A DNA stretch of 64,000 nt, from contig NC_037645.1 of assembly GCF_003254395.2 (NCBI RefSeq), positions 2,877,222-2,941,221 on the forward strand. The letters run 5' to 3'. The notes under the pieces were generated by a model that saw nothing but the letters and a program-made list of their open reading frames with translations, made no database searches and was not told the origin of the DNA. This DNA comes from Apis mellifera (taxonomy: Eukaryota; Arthropoda; Insecta; Hymenoptera; Apidae). Shown one piece after another: positions 1-9,384 of this stretch (position 1 is the first letter of the stretch; each line of letters starts with the position of its first letter). Both the position numbers and the translations under genes were made by a program.

Positions 1-504
1 TGTAAATTATTAATAATTTACATAAAAAAATATAAATGTTATTATAAAAATATAAATGTAAATTTTTTATTATATAAATGTGGATGATTTTTTGATTTAT
101 ATATAATATAAAAGCAATAATTCATTCATTAATTCATTATGAATTAATTCATTTATAATTCATCTATAAGATATTTTATATTCTATATAATTTTTAAAAC
201 TTATATAAATTCTTTTATTTATTTTTTTTTAAATTTAGTATTTGTGTTGTGTTATATTTTTAGTTTTTGTTTTAATTGAGGCATTTGTGCTGACTTGTTT
301 CTTATATTGTATCCTTTTCATATTTGAATAATTTTTACATTAAATATTTAATCTTACCTTTCAATCTTTCTAATTCAGATAATTTTCATATTAAATTAAT
401 TATAATATATTTTTAATCGGTGCATCTTTATAAAATTTCGATGATTTGTATAGAAATCTATTTATATACATAAAAATATATTATATTATTATATTTCATA
501 TTTC
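1..504. other. AT-rich sequence left of the array
   Basis: Very AT-rich DNA with short A/T palindromes around 120-165 made from AATTCATT words. I see no open frame, RNA gene or complete mobile element here. It leads into the degenerate promoter at about 505. Confidence 0.6.
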
Positions 505-605
505 GCGCCGTTAAAATGAATAAGAAACCGCGCTAAACTCTTCAGCCAATGAGAAAGCTGCTAGAACGCAGCGTCTAGACGAATCATTGCGCATAGCGTT
601 AGTCT
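505..605 (+). promoter_or_regulatory. Degenerate promoter related to the array promoters
   Basis: The order of elements matches the array promoters near 3,961, 16,329 and 26,517: a TTCGCGC word, CAGCCAAT with its CCAAT box at 545-549, a GACGAA word, one TGCGCAT at 588-594, then AGTCTACAGTTGA starting at 601. It has one TGCGCAT where the array promoters have three. The initiator reads TTAGT where they have TCAGT. The surrounding sequence is much diverged. I infer an older paralogue that did not take part in the recent amplification. Activity is unknown. Confidence 0.5.
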
Positions 606-1536
606 ACAGTTGAGAATCGCGAAGAGAGCATGTTATTTCGGCACAGATATATAATTTTGAGGAATTTGATATTATAATATAATTTATAGATTATTGTTTT
701 TTTTTAATTAATATATGTATGTTAAATCATTTATCAAGTATTATTACATCGAAATTGAATTGTTTTTTAAATCTTTTTTGTTGTTTTTTAAATCTTTTTT
801 TTTGTCGTTTTCTGTTATTGCGTATATGACGCATTATAGTTATCGATAGTTTATAAATGTCTAAAGTTAGATTTAAATATAAATATAATATTTTAAATAT
901 AATTATTGTTTTATTTTAGTATTATTTTAGTTTTATATATTTGTTTTATGATTTGAACTTTTATTTGTGCAGATTTAATTATTGGAATGATTTCAAAGGT
1001 GTAATAGGTTATTCATACATCGTGATTTTTATGCAAATGTAGTAAGTTTTAACTTATTTTTAACAAAAGACGTATTATATAATAATTATTAAACGTTTTT
1101 AAATCTTTTTATTTATACGGAAACAAAAATATATCAAATTATTTTAATCAATTTTATTTTACGATTTTATTTTTATATTCTCATGTATTTTCGTGAATCT
1201 ATTCGTATGTGTATTCATACGTATATTCGTACTCGTATTATTTTTGTCTTGATGTTCTGCTTAAGCCTAAGAATGTTTTTCACGATTCATCTTTTCCAAG
1301 AAATAGAGAGTGTTTTTATGTTTTGTTTTGATATTACGCCTAAGGCGAGAAACATTTTTAGCAACAAAACTTTTACGAGAAATTGATGGTTCATGTTTGA
1401 GTCACGTTCGATGTTTCGATTTGTTGTTAAATTTCGAATATGTTTCGTTCTCTCTTAGATCCAATTCGATCCAAGTTGAAATCGCGAGATACCATTCTTC
1501 TAATGAAACTCTTGTCATTTAGACGCCTTGCTTCAG
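601..1536 (+). pseudogene. Degenerate 5-prime relative of the array ncRNA
   Basis: Downstream of the degenerate promoter, a TTTGTGCAG acceptor starts a short exon at 973 that begins ATTTAATTATTGG. It aligns with GTTTAATTGGTAGCG at the start of exon 2 in the complete copies, and it could end at 998 before GTGTAA. A later GCTTCAG|GTACGT donor closes another possible exon at 1,536. The exon block, hairpin core and box array of the complete units are missing. In this copy the reading frame in exon 2 stops after four codons, so peptide coding is not conserved. It may be a truncated old paralogue, or a separate related RNA gene that I cannot delimit. Confidence 0.4.
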
Positions 1537-2060
1537 GTACGTAATTAATTTATTGCGTAATATATTTTTCTTTTACTTTTCATATATTATTATTTATTTA
1601 AAACATTTATTCGATAATCTATCGAATATTATTCTTATTCTTTGAATAATATTGTTCAAATTATTTGAACATATTATTCCTTGAATAATAATTTATTCAA
1701 TTTTCTCTATTAATCCATTATACCGTTAAAGTTATTGTTAAAATATATATTATCAGTTTCTAAAATAAACATTGAGCTTCTTTATTGCTTTATTTTAATT
1801 ATCTTGAAAATTTAGAATGATAAATTTTCTTTTCAATCTAACTTTTCCTAATTCGATTGACAATTAACAATTAATTTATGTTAAATTCCTTTTTGGATCT
1901 TTTAAGATTTTTAGAATTAGATTATTTTTTAACTTTGAAATTAAATTCTTTTCTTAAGTTTCAATTCATTTTTATTTTGTAATAAAAGTTAACCTAAAAA
2001 GAAAAGTTTAAAATAAAAGTTAACCTTTTTGTTACATTCTTTTCTCATGTTCTTATATTT
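1537..2060. other. AT-rich spacer before exact array homology
   Basis: More than 80 percent A+T by eye, with repeated TTTAGATTTTTAGA-like and AAGTTAACC words that loosely resemble the spacer of the array. Base-by-base match to the later copies starts only near 2,061, equivalent to about 24,631. I therefore place the left edge of the recent amplification here. No gene seen. Confidence 0.5.
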
Positions 2061-3250
2061 GTTCATTATTTACATATTGTAACATTTTATTCTTTTTTAT
2101 ATGTTGCAACATATAAATTGCATAATAAATTAATTAAATTTAACAAATGTACAACACATAAAAAAAGGAATTTTCAACATGGTCATACAAAATTATATAA
2201 TAAAAAATAAAAAGGGAATATACTCATTGCTTAAAAGTGAAATAAAATTAAAAGATAGGAAAAGAATTTAATCTCAAAGTTAAAAAAATCTGAGAGAAAT
2301 ATAACATAAAAAAAGGATTAAACAGAAATATTATATAAATCAAGAAAGACATTTAAATAAAACATCTAAATTTAACAAATTGAGAATGTTAATATTCTTT
2401 ATGTAAATTTTTTTAAAATTTAACTTACACTTAAAGGTTTCCTTTGTTCATTTAGATTTTTAAGTTGATTCTTTTTTAAGTTTGAGGTTAAATTCTTTTC
2501 TTAAGTTTCAATTCATTTTTATTTTGTAATAAAAGTTAACCTTTTTGCTACATTCTCTTCTCATGTTCTTATATTTGTTCATTACTTACATATTGCAACA
2601 TTTTGTTCTTTTTTATATGTTGCAACATATAAATTGCATAATAAATTAATTGAATCTAACAAATATGCAACATATAAAAACAGGAATTTTCAACATGGTT
2701 ATATAATACAAAATTAATAAAAAAAAGAAGATATACTATAAGTGAAATTGAAAGATAGGAGAAGAATTTAATCTCAAAGTTAAAAAAATCTGAAGGAAAT
2801 ATAATATAAAAAAGAATTTAACAGAAATAATAAAAATATAAAATCTAACATTAGTAAAACTAAATCATGAAAGATATTTAAACAAAACAACTAAGTTTAG
2901 CAAATTTGTGTTATGTTGTTAAATTTCTTGTTATACATATATATATTTCAAATTCAATTGAGTAAAAGTTAAATTGTTTCTTTGTTCTTTTTTAGATTAT
3001 TAGATTTAGATTGTGTTTTTCAACTTTGAGATTAAATTTTTATCTTATGTTTCAATAGTAATTATTTATAGTCTTTTTTATTTTATATTAGTTAACCTTT
3101 AAGTTATTTTCTCTTTTTGTGTTTTTATATTTGTTCATTAGTTATATATATTGCAACATTTTATACTTTTTTATATGTTGCAACATAACTAATATAATTA
3201 ATTAAATGTAAGAAAGCTGCAACATATGAAAAAAGGAATTTAACATTGTT
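2061..3250. repeat. Spacer sub-repeats of about 500-560 bp with GTTGCAAC cores
   Basis: Three degenerate direct repeats begin near 2,061, 2,577 and 3,134. Each holds ATTGCAACATTTT, a short T-rich stretch, the palindrome TATATGTTGCAACATATA (or a variant), and about 60-100 bp later an inverted partner such as GCAACATATAAAA followed by GGAATTT. The same family fills 24,100-25,830 in the next spacer, with at least four members, plus an altered member near 23,733. No coding capacity. They could be decayed MITE-like elements or simply array spacer. Confidence 0.6.
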
Positions 3251-3960
3251 ATATACATAAATAATGAATAAAACACAAAAATTGTATATAATGTAAGAGT
3301 TAATTATTTATAAAATAACATTAGTTTGAAGAAAAGAAGAAGTATCTTTAATCTCAAAGTTAAAAAACTCAAAAAGATTTGAAACATAGAAGAAAGATTT
3401 TTTTTTATCTTTATCTATCTTTATATTATCCCTCTTTTATATTTGAATTCTGTTGAGATTTTGTTCATCTTAATATAAAATATTTTATTTATTATCTTTC
3501 AATCTTTCAAATTGTTACGTTAAATATTCTTTTGTGTTTTTTTTTCTATTTTGTTTGATTTTTATATTTTTATATTTTGCTTTCTTATATTTCCTTAATT
3601 TAATTTCTTAAATTTATTCATTTTAAAGTTAAATTCAATTCATGTGTTCAATTTTAATAATATTATATTCAATTATTTTTATTTTCTTTTTTTATTCTGT
3701 CATTCTTTTTATAAATTTATTTATTTTTTTATTAAATTTCTCTTTTGTGTTTTATTTTTACTTATTTTAAATTTCATTTAAACGAAATATAATTTTATTT
3801 AAATTAATGTTTGTATCAAAATCTTTCTTTATGTTATAATCTGTTTTATTTAATTTAATAATTTATCTTGTTAAATTAATAATTTTCTTGTTATTATGTT
3901 TTTAATAAGTTAATATCTTTGCAGGATTCCAAGCAACAATATACATAATATTTCAATTTT
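3251..3960. other. AT-rich region just upstream of the unit 1 promoter
   Basis: T-rich sequence with no open frame and no recognised element. It is repeated almost exactly at 15,620-16,328 and 25,810-26,516, so it belongs to the tandem unit. GTTAATATCTTTGCAG at about 3,909-3,924 resembles a splice acceptor, which would allow read-through splicing from an upstream unit. Confidence 0.5.
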
Positions 3961-4083
3961 TCGCGCGTTTTTGAATGGAAAAATAAGCATTATACGTCAG
4001 CCAATCAGAATCGTCGCTTAATTTTTGGCGCGAGACGAACCAGTGCGCATCATACTGCGCATCGTTCTGCGCATTGCGTCAGT
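3961..4083 (+). promoter_or_regulatory. Unit 1 promoter with CCAAT box, three TGCGCAT motifs and TCAGT initiator
   Basis: CAGCCAATCAG, a good NF-Y site, puts CCAAT at 4,001-4,005, about 80 bp before the presumed start. TGCGCAT occurs at 4,044, 4,056 and 4,068, exactly 12 bp apart. TGCGCA is the half-site of NRF-1/erect wing type factors. TCAGT at 4,079-4,083 matches the arthropod initiator, with the A at 4,081 as likely start. There is no clear TATA box. Element order is shared with the degenerate copy near 505-605, which supports function beyond recent duplication. Confidence 0.6.
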
Positions 4084-4138
4084 CTACAGTTGAAAATTTT
4101 GTGGAGTGGACGTGTCGTCGCCGAATTCGGATTATTCG
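4081..4138 (+). other. Exon 1 of unit 1
   Basis: 58 nt from the initiator A to TTCG|GTAAGT, a near-consensus donor at 4,139. Equivalents are 16,449-16,506 and 26,637-26,694. The AGTCTACAGTTGA start is kept in the degenerate copy at 601, but the donor is not. It contains no ATG. Confidence 0.5.
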
Positions 4139-5045
4139 GTAAGTTATTTTACTCTTATTATTACCAAATTTATCAATCATTGCTAATTTAAGTTTCTAAA
4201 TAATCCATTCAGTGTAGTGAAAACAAAATTAATTGGTTTTTCGTGTTTCTTTGCGTCTTTTCCTTCGATTGTTCATTTCGCGTTTATTGCGTCGTTAACG
4301 TCTCGTCGAAATATCGAAATATTTCGAAACAGAATTTGAAATGGTATATTGGTCTTTTTTAAATATAATTTTAATTAATTTCTTGATCTTTATTTCTTAT
4401 TATTTTAGTCGTATTAAAATAAAATAAATTTTTCACAATTCGTTTCGTATTATTCGAGTATCTTTTCGATTGTACATAACATATATATATTGTGTGTAAC
4501 GTCTCACGTCTGCGTTTACTGTTTACTTTTTTTGGTCGTTTATAATTTGCTCGAGGCTAGAAACAATCCTTATAACCTTGTGTTTCCAAGAATTTCCAAG
4601 AAATTCGCGTCCAAACATGTTTCGGCTTGTCGAATTGTTGTCGAGCGTGTCCCCTCTCCATATTGTTATTCGATGCGCGAAATAGAAGCGCAAAGCGACA
4701 TTATTCGTTGATTCGTCGTGAGAATTAGACGTTTGATATTTTCTCGAGACGTGTGTTGTTCTATTTAATGCGTAATAATTTAATATTGTTTCTTTTTTTA
4801 TTTAATTAATACATCTTTGTTCAATATTCTATACAACATTATTAGAATTGATAATTCTTTGACAATTAAATCATTTTGAGTTCATTTCTCATTTCTCTTC
4901 GTATAAATGAAGTGTCGAATTTAATAAGATAGCTATCGAGAGTTTTCATTTGATTTGATTGTTGTGATACTTTATTAACGTAATCTAATTTCATACATTT
5001 TATTTAATTGATTTATTTAGAAGTTTTGATATTTTTTCTGCGCAG
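4139..5045 (+). other. First intron with a GC-richer island
   Basis: Mostly AT-rich. An island at about 4,490-4,760 is rich in CG dinucleotides (CGTCTCACGTCTGCG, TTGTCGAGCGTG) inside otherwise AT-rich DNA. A 73-codon open frame there starts at TTG, not ATG, and ends before any plausible donor. I regard the island as possible exon or regulatory DNA, unresolved. Equivalent islands lie at 16,858-17,130 and 27,046-27,320. Confidence 0.4.
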
Positions 5046-5131
5046 GTTTAATTGGTAGCGTCATGAAGGTAGCTCTCGGGAAGGGGGGAAAAGGCGGGAA
5101 AAATTCCAATATGGACGCCTTTCTTGATGTG
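5046..5131 (+). other. Exon 2 of unit 1
   Basis: The acceptor is TTTTTTCTGCGCAG, ending at 5,045. The exon begins GTTTAATTGG and could end at GATGTG|GTAAAA. Equivalents start at 17,414 and 27,602, and a diverged relative starts at 973. It holds an ATG at 5,063 opening 23 codons rich in Lys and Gly, which would continue to a stop at 5,158 if unspliced. The degenerate copy has a stop after four codons, so the frame is not conserved. Confidence 0.45.
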
Positions 5132-5190
5132 GTAAAATTTTATATTTCGTATGTATAAATTTTTTTTTGTTTTACAGGATTATTAGTGAT

Positions 5191-5208
5191 TGTTGTTAAG
5201 CAATTCAT
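5191..5208 (+). repeat. 5-prime arm of an 18-nt long-range inverted repeat
   Basis: TGTTGTTAAGCAATTCAT is the exact reverse complement of 9,561-9,578 in the same unit, 4.4 kb downstream. All complete copies carry the 5-prime arm. The diverged last 3-prime end has a variant arm (CA changed to TG) that can still pair through two G-U wobbles. This fits a long-range helix bracketing the exon block. Confidence 0.5.
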
Positions 5209-5395
5209 AATAAAATTACATTTTAGTTAAGAGAAAGTGAAAAAATTATGAAACACTTTCATGATTTATACATAATTCGTAATTTAGCAATATTTTCAGG
5301 ACAAATGTACGATAGAAAGAAGAAGAAAAATATCAAAAAGATATTGTTTCTTCTTTTATCTCTTTCCCACCCCACTAATTTAATATTAATTTCAG

Positions 5396-5422
5396 AAAAT
5401 ATTTGTGACCGCGCGCAATGCG
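5396..5422 (+). other. Short exon A1 (candidate)
   Basis: Acceptor TTAATTTCAG ends at 5,395. The sequence AAAATATTTGTGACCGCG runs to GCG|GTTAAT, a weak donor at 5,423. The corresponding exon in the second block ends AATGTG|GTTAAG. The first TAGAATCAGTG motif lies just past the donor, so the donor may be unused and the exon longer. Confidence 0.35.
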
Positions 5423-5618
5423 GTTAATAGAATCAGTGTTTGCTTCGTCATAGTATTTTTAATATTTTTTAGAGCACAATAGCTCTGATTAAATTTAATT
5501 AGAATAATCAAACGCGAAAGTAGAATCAGTGTTTGTTCGCCGATTATAATTTATACGGACGCGTTATTAGTTTCTTATTTTTATTTTTTTCTTTTATAAA
5601 TATTCGTTTTCGGTACAG

Positions 5619-5673
5619 AGTAGAGTCAGTGCTTCTCTCAAGAGAATACGGCGATCATCCACCACGCGAAGAG
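5619..5673 (+). other. 55-nt exon A3
   Basis: A pyrimidine-rich tract and TTTTCGGTACAG precede it, and GAAGAG|GTAAGAG is a strong donor. It carries TAGAGTCAGTGCTT and GGCGATCATCC. Equivalents are 17,989-18,043 and 28,177-28,231. Its paralogue in the same unit is 6,151-6,205. Confidence 0.55.
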
Positions 5674-5895
5674 GTAAGAGAAATCATTAGATTCTCATTT
5701 TTTAAAGATTTTAATCTTTTATATTTTTATTATTATTAAAATTTATTAGAAACTTAATTTTTTATATTAAACTATTTGTTTTATTAAAATTTAAAGTTAA
5801 ACATAGTTATATTTTTTACTATTCCAAGATTTTAAATAACGAATATTATATTTTTAAGAAAAAAATTACATAGAATATTTTATATTTTATTGCAG

Positions 5896-5952
5896 ATGCT
5901 GATGAAAGTTTTTCTTGGACTTAAAAAAATATTTGTGACCACGCGCAATGTG
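5896..5952 (+). other. Exon A-prime-1
   Basis: Acceptor ATTTTATTGCAG ends at 5,895, and the exon ends AATGTG|GTTAAG. ATGAAAGTTTTTCTTGG near its start resembles ATGAAGGTAGCTCTCGG of exon 2, which suggests both came from one ancestral exon. The in-frame continuation stops within a few codons of the donor, so coding is unlikely. Equivalents are 18,266-18,322 and 28,454-28,510. Confidence 0.45.
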
Positions 5953-6150
5953 GTTAAGTAGAATCAGTGTTTGCTTCGTCATAGTACTTTTAATATTTTT
6001 TAGAGCACAATAGCTCTGATTAAATTTAATTAGAATAATTAAACGCGAAATTAGAATCAGTGTTTGTTCGCCGATTACAGAATATATACCGACGCGTTAA
6101 TAGTTTCTTATTTTTATTTTTTTTATTTTGAATATTCGTTTTCGGTACAG

Positions 6151-6205
6151 GGTAGAATCAGTGCTTCTTTGAAGAAAATAAGGCGATCATCCATCACGCG
6201 AAGAG
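6151..6205 (+). other. 55-nt exon A-prime-3
   Basis: Acceptor TTTTCGGTACAG and donor GAAGAG|GTAATT. About 87 percent identical to exon A3, with the same length and splice-site frame. Equivalents are 18,520-18,574 and 28,709-28,763. Confidence 0.55.
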
Positions 6206-6371
6206 GTAATTATGTCTCTTTTTCTATCTAAACTTTTTATTCTTTCAAACAGAAATTAATCAGAATTCAGAATTTCATATCATTATTACATATTGCAAAT
6301 TTAATAGTTTCATATTTCAATTTGTTTGAATAACGAGAACCGTGTTTTAAATTGATGACGTTTTGTCACAG

Positions 6372-6459
6372 ATTTCTTCCATCCTCCTACCTGATGACAG
6401 GCTTCTTCTCGATGACTTCTGGGGCTGCAACACAGTGAAGGCGTTCGTCGCATCGTATG
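6372..6459 (+). other. 88-nt exon before the hairpin core
   Basis: Acceptor GTTTTGTCACAG ends at 6,371, and CATCGTATG|GTGAGTCG is a strong donor. The exon is GC-richer than its flanks and contains TGATGAC and CGATGAC. Equivalents are 18,741-18,828 and 28,930-29,017. In the noisy partial copy it starts at 12,557 and carries several indels. Confidence 0.55.
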
Positions 6460-6573
6460 GTGAGTCGCATGCTTTTTGGTTCCTCCGGTCATTCAATCAT
6501 GTCGTAGGATGAAAGATCCGAATCGACACGGATGACTGGTTGTATACGTAGAATTTTGCACGAGCACAATGAC

Positions 6574-7060
6574 CGCGGATATTTATTTATAATATCCGTG
6601 AGTAGTAACAATTATTTCTTTTGTGTTTTATTTATTAGTTCAGGCTAGGATCTTCTTGCATTTCGCGTCTTCTTGCATTTTTGATTAATATAAAATGTTT
6701 AGTAATTTTCTAATGTCAAAGCATATAATAATTATTGTATTGATATAATACAATAATTTATTTGAATTTTTATAATTCAAAATTCTTGAGAATAACATTT
6801 TAAGTTATTTGATCAAATATATTTTATATTTATATATTTATATATTTTATATATAATTTGATTATTGTGATATAATATAAATTTCATGTAATAATATGAC
6901 TTACAACATTAGTAGACAGTAAAGTTCAATTTTCTTCGTTTCTTAATTCACAAATATGAATTAAATTTTGTGCAAGAAGATATTTCGCGACAGGTAGATT
7001 TTAGAATCAGAGCAATAAGTTTTGAATATTATTTTTATGGCTTTGAAAATATGCTCTGAT
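6574..7060 (+). other. Three stem-loops upstream of the core
   Basis: CGCGGATAT (6,574-6,582) pairs with ATATCCGTG (6,592-6,600). ATCTTCTTGCA (6,650-6,660) is the exact complement of TGCAAGAAGAT (6,971-6,981) across 310 nt. ATCAGAGC (7,006-7,013) pairs with GCTCTGAT (7,053-7,060). The left arm of the last stem overlaps a TAGAATCAG word like that of the exon block. No diverged copy is available for this segment, so covariation cannot be tested here. Confidence 0.4.
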
Positions 7061-7143
7061 GAAGGAATCGCCTGAGGATATTTCTATTAATATTTATGTT
7101 AAATTACAATGAATAATTCTAATTCTTTTTTAAATTCAATATT

Positions 7144-7350
7144 AAGAATTTCAAATAAGTTGTTCAATTAATAAAATAAAATATAAAGTAGAGTCACAAA
7201 TAATTTGAAATATAATAAGAGTATAATGCAAAGTCAAAGAATATATAAGAATTAAAATTTCAATAACTTGTTCAATTAATAAAATAAATATAAAGTAGAG
7301 TCACAAATAATTTGAAATATAATAAGAATGTAATGCAAAGTCAAAGAATA
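7144..7350 (+). repeat. Two-copy tandem repeat of about 105-120 bp
   Basis: AATTTCAAATAAGTTGTTC... and AATTTCAATAACTTGTTC... start near 7,145 and 7,257. Each runs through AAGTAGAGTCACAAATAAT to AATGCAAAGTCAAAG. Repeated in the other units at 19,514-19,721 and 29,703-29,910. The 64-codon minus-strand frame there is just this repeat read twice. Confidence 0.7.
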
Positions 7351-7400
7351 TTAGCCCGTTAGATACAAAATGGATATACTAATATTTCTTTTTAGCTCAG

Positions 7401-8500
7401 GATTTTCAGATTTAACCCTTTCCGTGTTCACTGCCAGGAACTCACTCACGTGCCCAGGTGTTACTTGAGTGAGGGAGAGGCAATGGGTATGATGACCTTA
7501 GTTCATAAGTTAATACAAATTTTTTAGCGACTGGCGATGCGTTAGTGTATCGTGCACGACGTACTTTCCACATTGTGTGTGTGTGGTTAGGCTGTGGAAT
7601 TGCGTCGTTTCAATTATTATTTCCTTCACTGTTCAATCCCTTTTTAGAATCACACTCGCAATTATTGAATTAAATATTGCGAATAAATAACAAGATTATT
7701 AATCTTTAGTCTCAAATTACAATAATGGTATAATTTTGATTCACAATAATGATACCGTTTAGTCTGATGACTAGTATTTTGGTAGAAAATATTACATATT
7801 TATAAATATTCAGAATTAAAATGTAGATATACGCATTTTTGTCGCGTTTCACGCAATGGTCGCTAGCCATCGTCAGTCGATTTCAGGAAAATGGTACGTA
7901 AAGTTAGAGTGTGCGAGTAGTGTGCCAAGCCCGGGTGTCGGAGGCGTCCCGGGACGTTTTCCCTAGTGTAGGCTTTTGCGCCCGGGTACTATGCGTGAGA
8001 ATCGTGGAATGAGTGTGTTGGTGTGCCTGTTTTGCCATTTTTTAAATATAGGGTTAGGTAGGATAGGTAGTATACTTCTGGTATGTCTGTTAATTATAAG
8101 TAGGTAGGGCCGGGCAGGTTGTCACAGTCTCTGATCGGGTAGGCGCGTTTTCGCGTGACAACCTGTTTCAGGGAATAAAATTTGAGAAATCGAGGGTAAA
8201 GCTGAGACGAATGGGAGGACAATGCCATTCGTCTCTGGTTTTGCTCATCGATTTTTCGAATTTCGCGGTCGCGGTCGTGATTTGCTTTCGAAACGAACGT
8301 TGCGCTCGAGGTTCTGTGCATGTACGAAGAATGATCATTGCGATCGTTGGTCGTCCATGTGCACTTAGCTTCCGCGACTTAGTCCTTTTTTTTTTCTTTT
8401 TTTCTTTGATTTGCGATTAGTGAATCTCGAGCCTAGATTTAAGTTTCAGCGGGCATCGCGCCCGAAGGAGGAAGACCGAAGAGGCCTCGACAAACTGTCG
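7401..8500 (+). ncRNA. GC-rich hairpin core of unit 1
   Basis: An island of higher GC in the AT-rich unit, probably mature RNA. CTCACTCA (7,441-7,448) pairs with TGAGTGAG (7,466-7,473) and encloses an E-box CACGTG. Near 7,927-7,990 there are three CCCGGG words. CAGGTTGTCAC (8,115-8,125) pairs with GTGACAACCTG (8,155-8,165), 11 perfect pairs. GAGACGAATGG (8,204-8,214) pairs with CCATTCGTCTC (8,225-8,235), again 11 perfect pairs with a 10-nt loop. Short frames of 66-75 codons on both strands here overlap one another and look like chance. Equivalent regions are 19,770-20,870 and 29,959-31,059. Confidence 0.55.
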
Positions 8501-8697
8501 CGAAGAGGGGCTGCAACGAATGATTTCTCATCTTTTGGATCTTGCCTGGGTCCAAAGAATGGGAAGTCATTGTTACTACTTTGTCATTGTGCTCGTTTTA
8601 GTAATACGTAGTATATGTTGTATCGTCTTGGCCAATTTGCATGCTGGCCCATCGTTCATCCAGTGGGCATCCATCATGGGCAAATCGCGATTTTGCA

Positions 8698-9370
8698 TTA
8701 GTGTTGCGATTGATAAATAACGGGTTGAATTAGAGTTGCGATAAAATGATAATCGCGTTTACTATTAGCGTTGCATTGAAAAGAATATCGCGGTTGCTTT
8801 TAATTATTTTCATGAATTAGTCTATTTTTTCCTTTTTTTATCGTTTTTTTTTTTTTTAACATAAATTTGATTTTATTCTATGATATAATTATGATTTGTG
8901 ATATCATAATATTTAAAGTAACTTTTAAGATTTACAGAATAATAGTAAATTTTAACGAATATTAAATTCATTTGAAGAATTAGTGTTGCGTTGATGAAAG
9001 ATCGCGTTTTTTATAGTAGTGTTACGTTTATTTGCCCAAATTGCCCACATTTCTTCCACTTTTGGACTGTGGAAGTACGTTCCAGTTCCTGAATCACCTA
9101 CTACAGCCAAAAAGGCTGTACAAAGGGTGATTGTACGACGGCAGCCTCTGACTATGGCTGCAATCTTCCGCTATTAGTGTTGCGTCTATAATAAAATATG
9201 AGTGCATAAATTAGTTTATTAGAGTTTCGTATATGTTTTCGCGAATCTTTTATCTTTTTTTTATTTTTATTTTTATTTTTTTTCTTTTTTGTTAATGAAG
9301 AAACACATTAAAAGTATAATGAAGCACTCTTCGCGTTTTCTTTTGAGATTTTTAGCATATTAGTGTTGCG
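8698..9370 (+). ncRNA. TTAGTGTTGCG box array, unit 1
   Basis: Seven matches or near matches to T(T/A)AGTGTTGCG start at 8,698, 8,730, 8,765, 8,980, 9,016, 9,174 and 9,360. Clustered boxes are 32-36 nt apart. Many are followed 10-20 nt later by ATCGCG, which can pair with UGCGAU of the box, as at 8,737-8,742 with 8,752-8,757. The same array appears in unit 3, and in expanded and diverged form at 31,252-31,971 with nine boxes. Boxes stay intact while the sequence between them drifts, which suggests protein-binding RNA hairpins. Which protein is unknown. Confidence 0.6.
9053..9161 (+). ncRNA. Covarying stem-loop group I
   Basis: Helices: CTTCCAC (9,053-9,059) with GTGGAAG (9,069-9,075); AATCACC (9,092-9,098) with GGTGATT (9,126-9,132), enclosing TACAGCC (9,102-9,108) with GGCTGTA (9,114-9,120); and GCAGCC (9,141-9,146) with GGCTGC (9,156-9,161). 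In the diverged copy at 31,637-31,746 the arms read TTTCCAT/ATGGAAA, GACCACC/GGTGGTT, CAGCT/AGCTG and ACAGCC/GGCTGT. Changes on one arm are matched on the other, while loops differ freely. Unit 3 equivalent starts at 21,422. Confidence 0.75.
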
Positions 9371-9384
9371 AAATATAAACAAAT

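Larger units (their letters stand above)
5396..6205 (+). repeat. Duplicated exon block with TAGAATCAGTG motifs
   Basis: Two related blocks, about 5,396-5,673 and 5,896-6,205, each hold an AAAATATTTGTGACC exon end, an AGAGC/GCTCT mini-hairpin and three TAGA(A/G)TCAGTG(T/C)TT motifs (5,428, 5,521, 5,621; then 5,959, 6,052, 6,153). Each ends in a 55-nt exon with acceptor TTCGGTACAG and donor GAAGAG|GTA. The two 55-nt exons differ at about 7 positions. Block equivalents lie near 17,764-18,574 and 27,953-28,763. Tandem exon duplication like this can give alternative exons. That use is inferred. Confidence 0.6.

Noticed and set aside
4490..4711. 73-codon frame repeated identically in three units
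   Set aside because: It begins at TTG with no ATG, and identity only reflects recent duplication. The degenerate copy shows no such frame.
7006..7090. C/D snoRNA-like TGATGA followed by CTGA
   Set aside because: The boxes are only about 15 nt apart and the terminal stem encloses the wrong interval. A stem-loop explains the pairing better.
8094..8720. Overlapping 66-75 codon frames on both strands of the hairpin core, repeated in each unit
   Set aside because: Several frames overlap on both strands, the region is dominated by perfect inverted repeats, and the peptides match no family I know.
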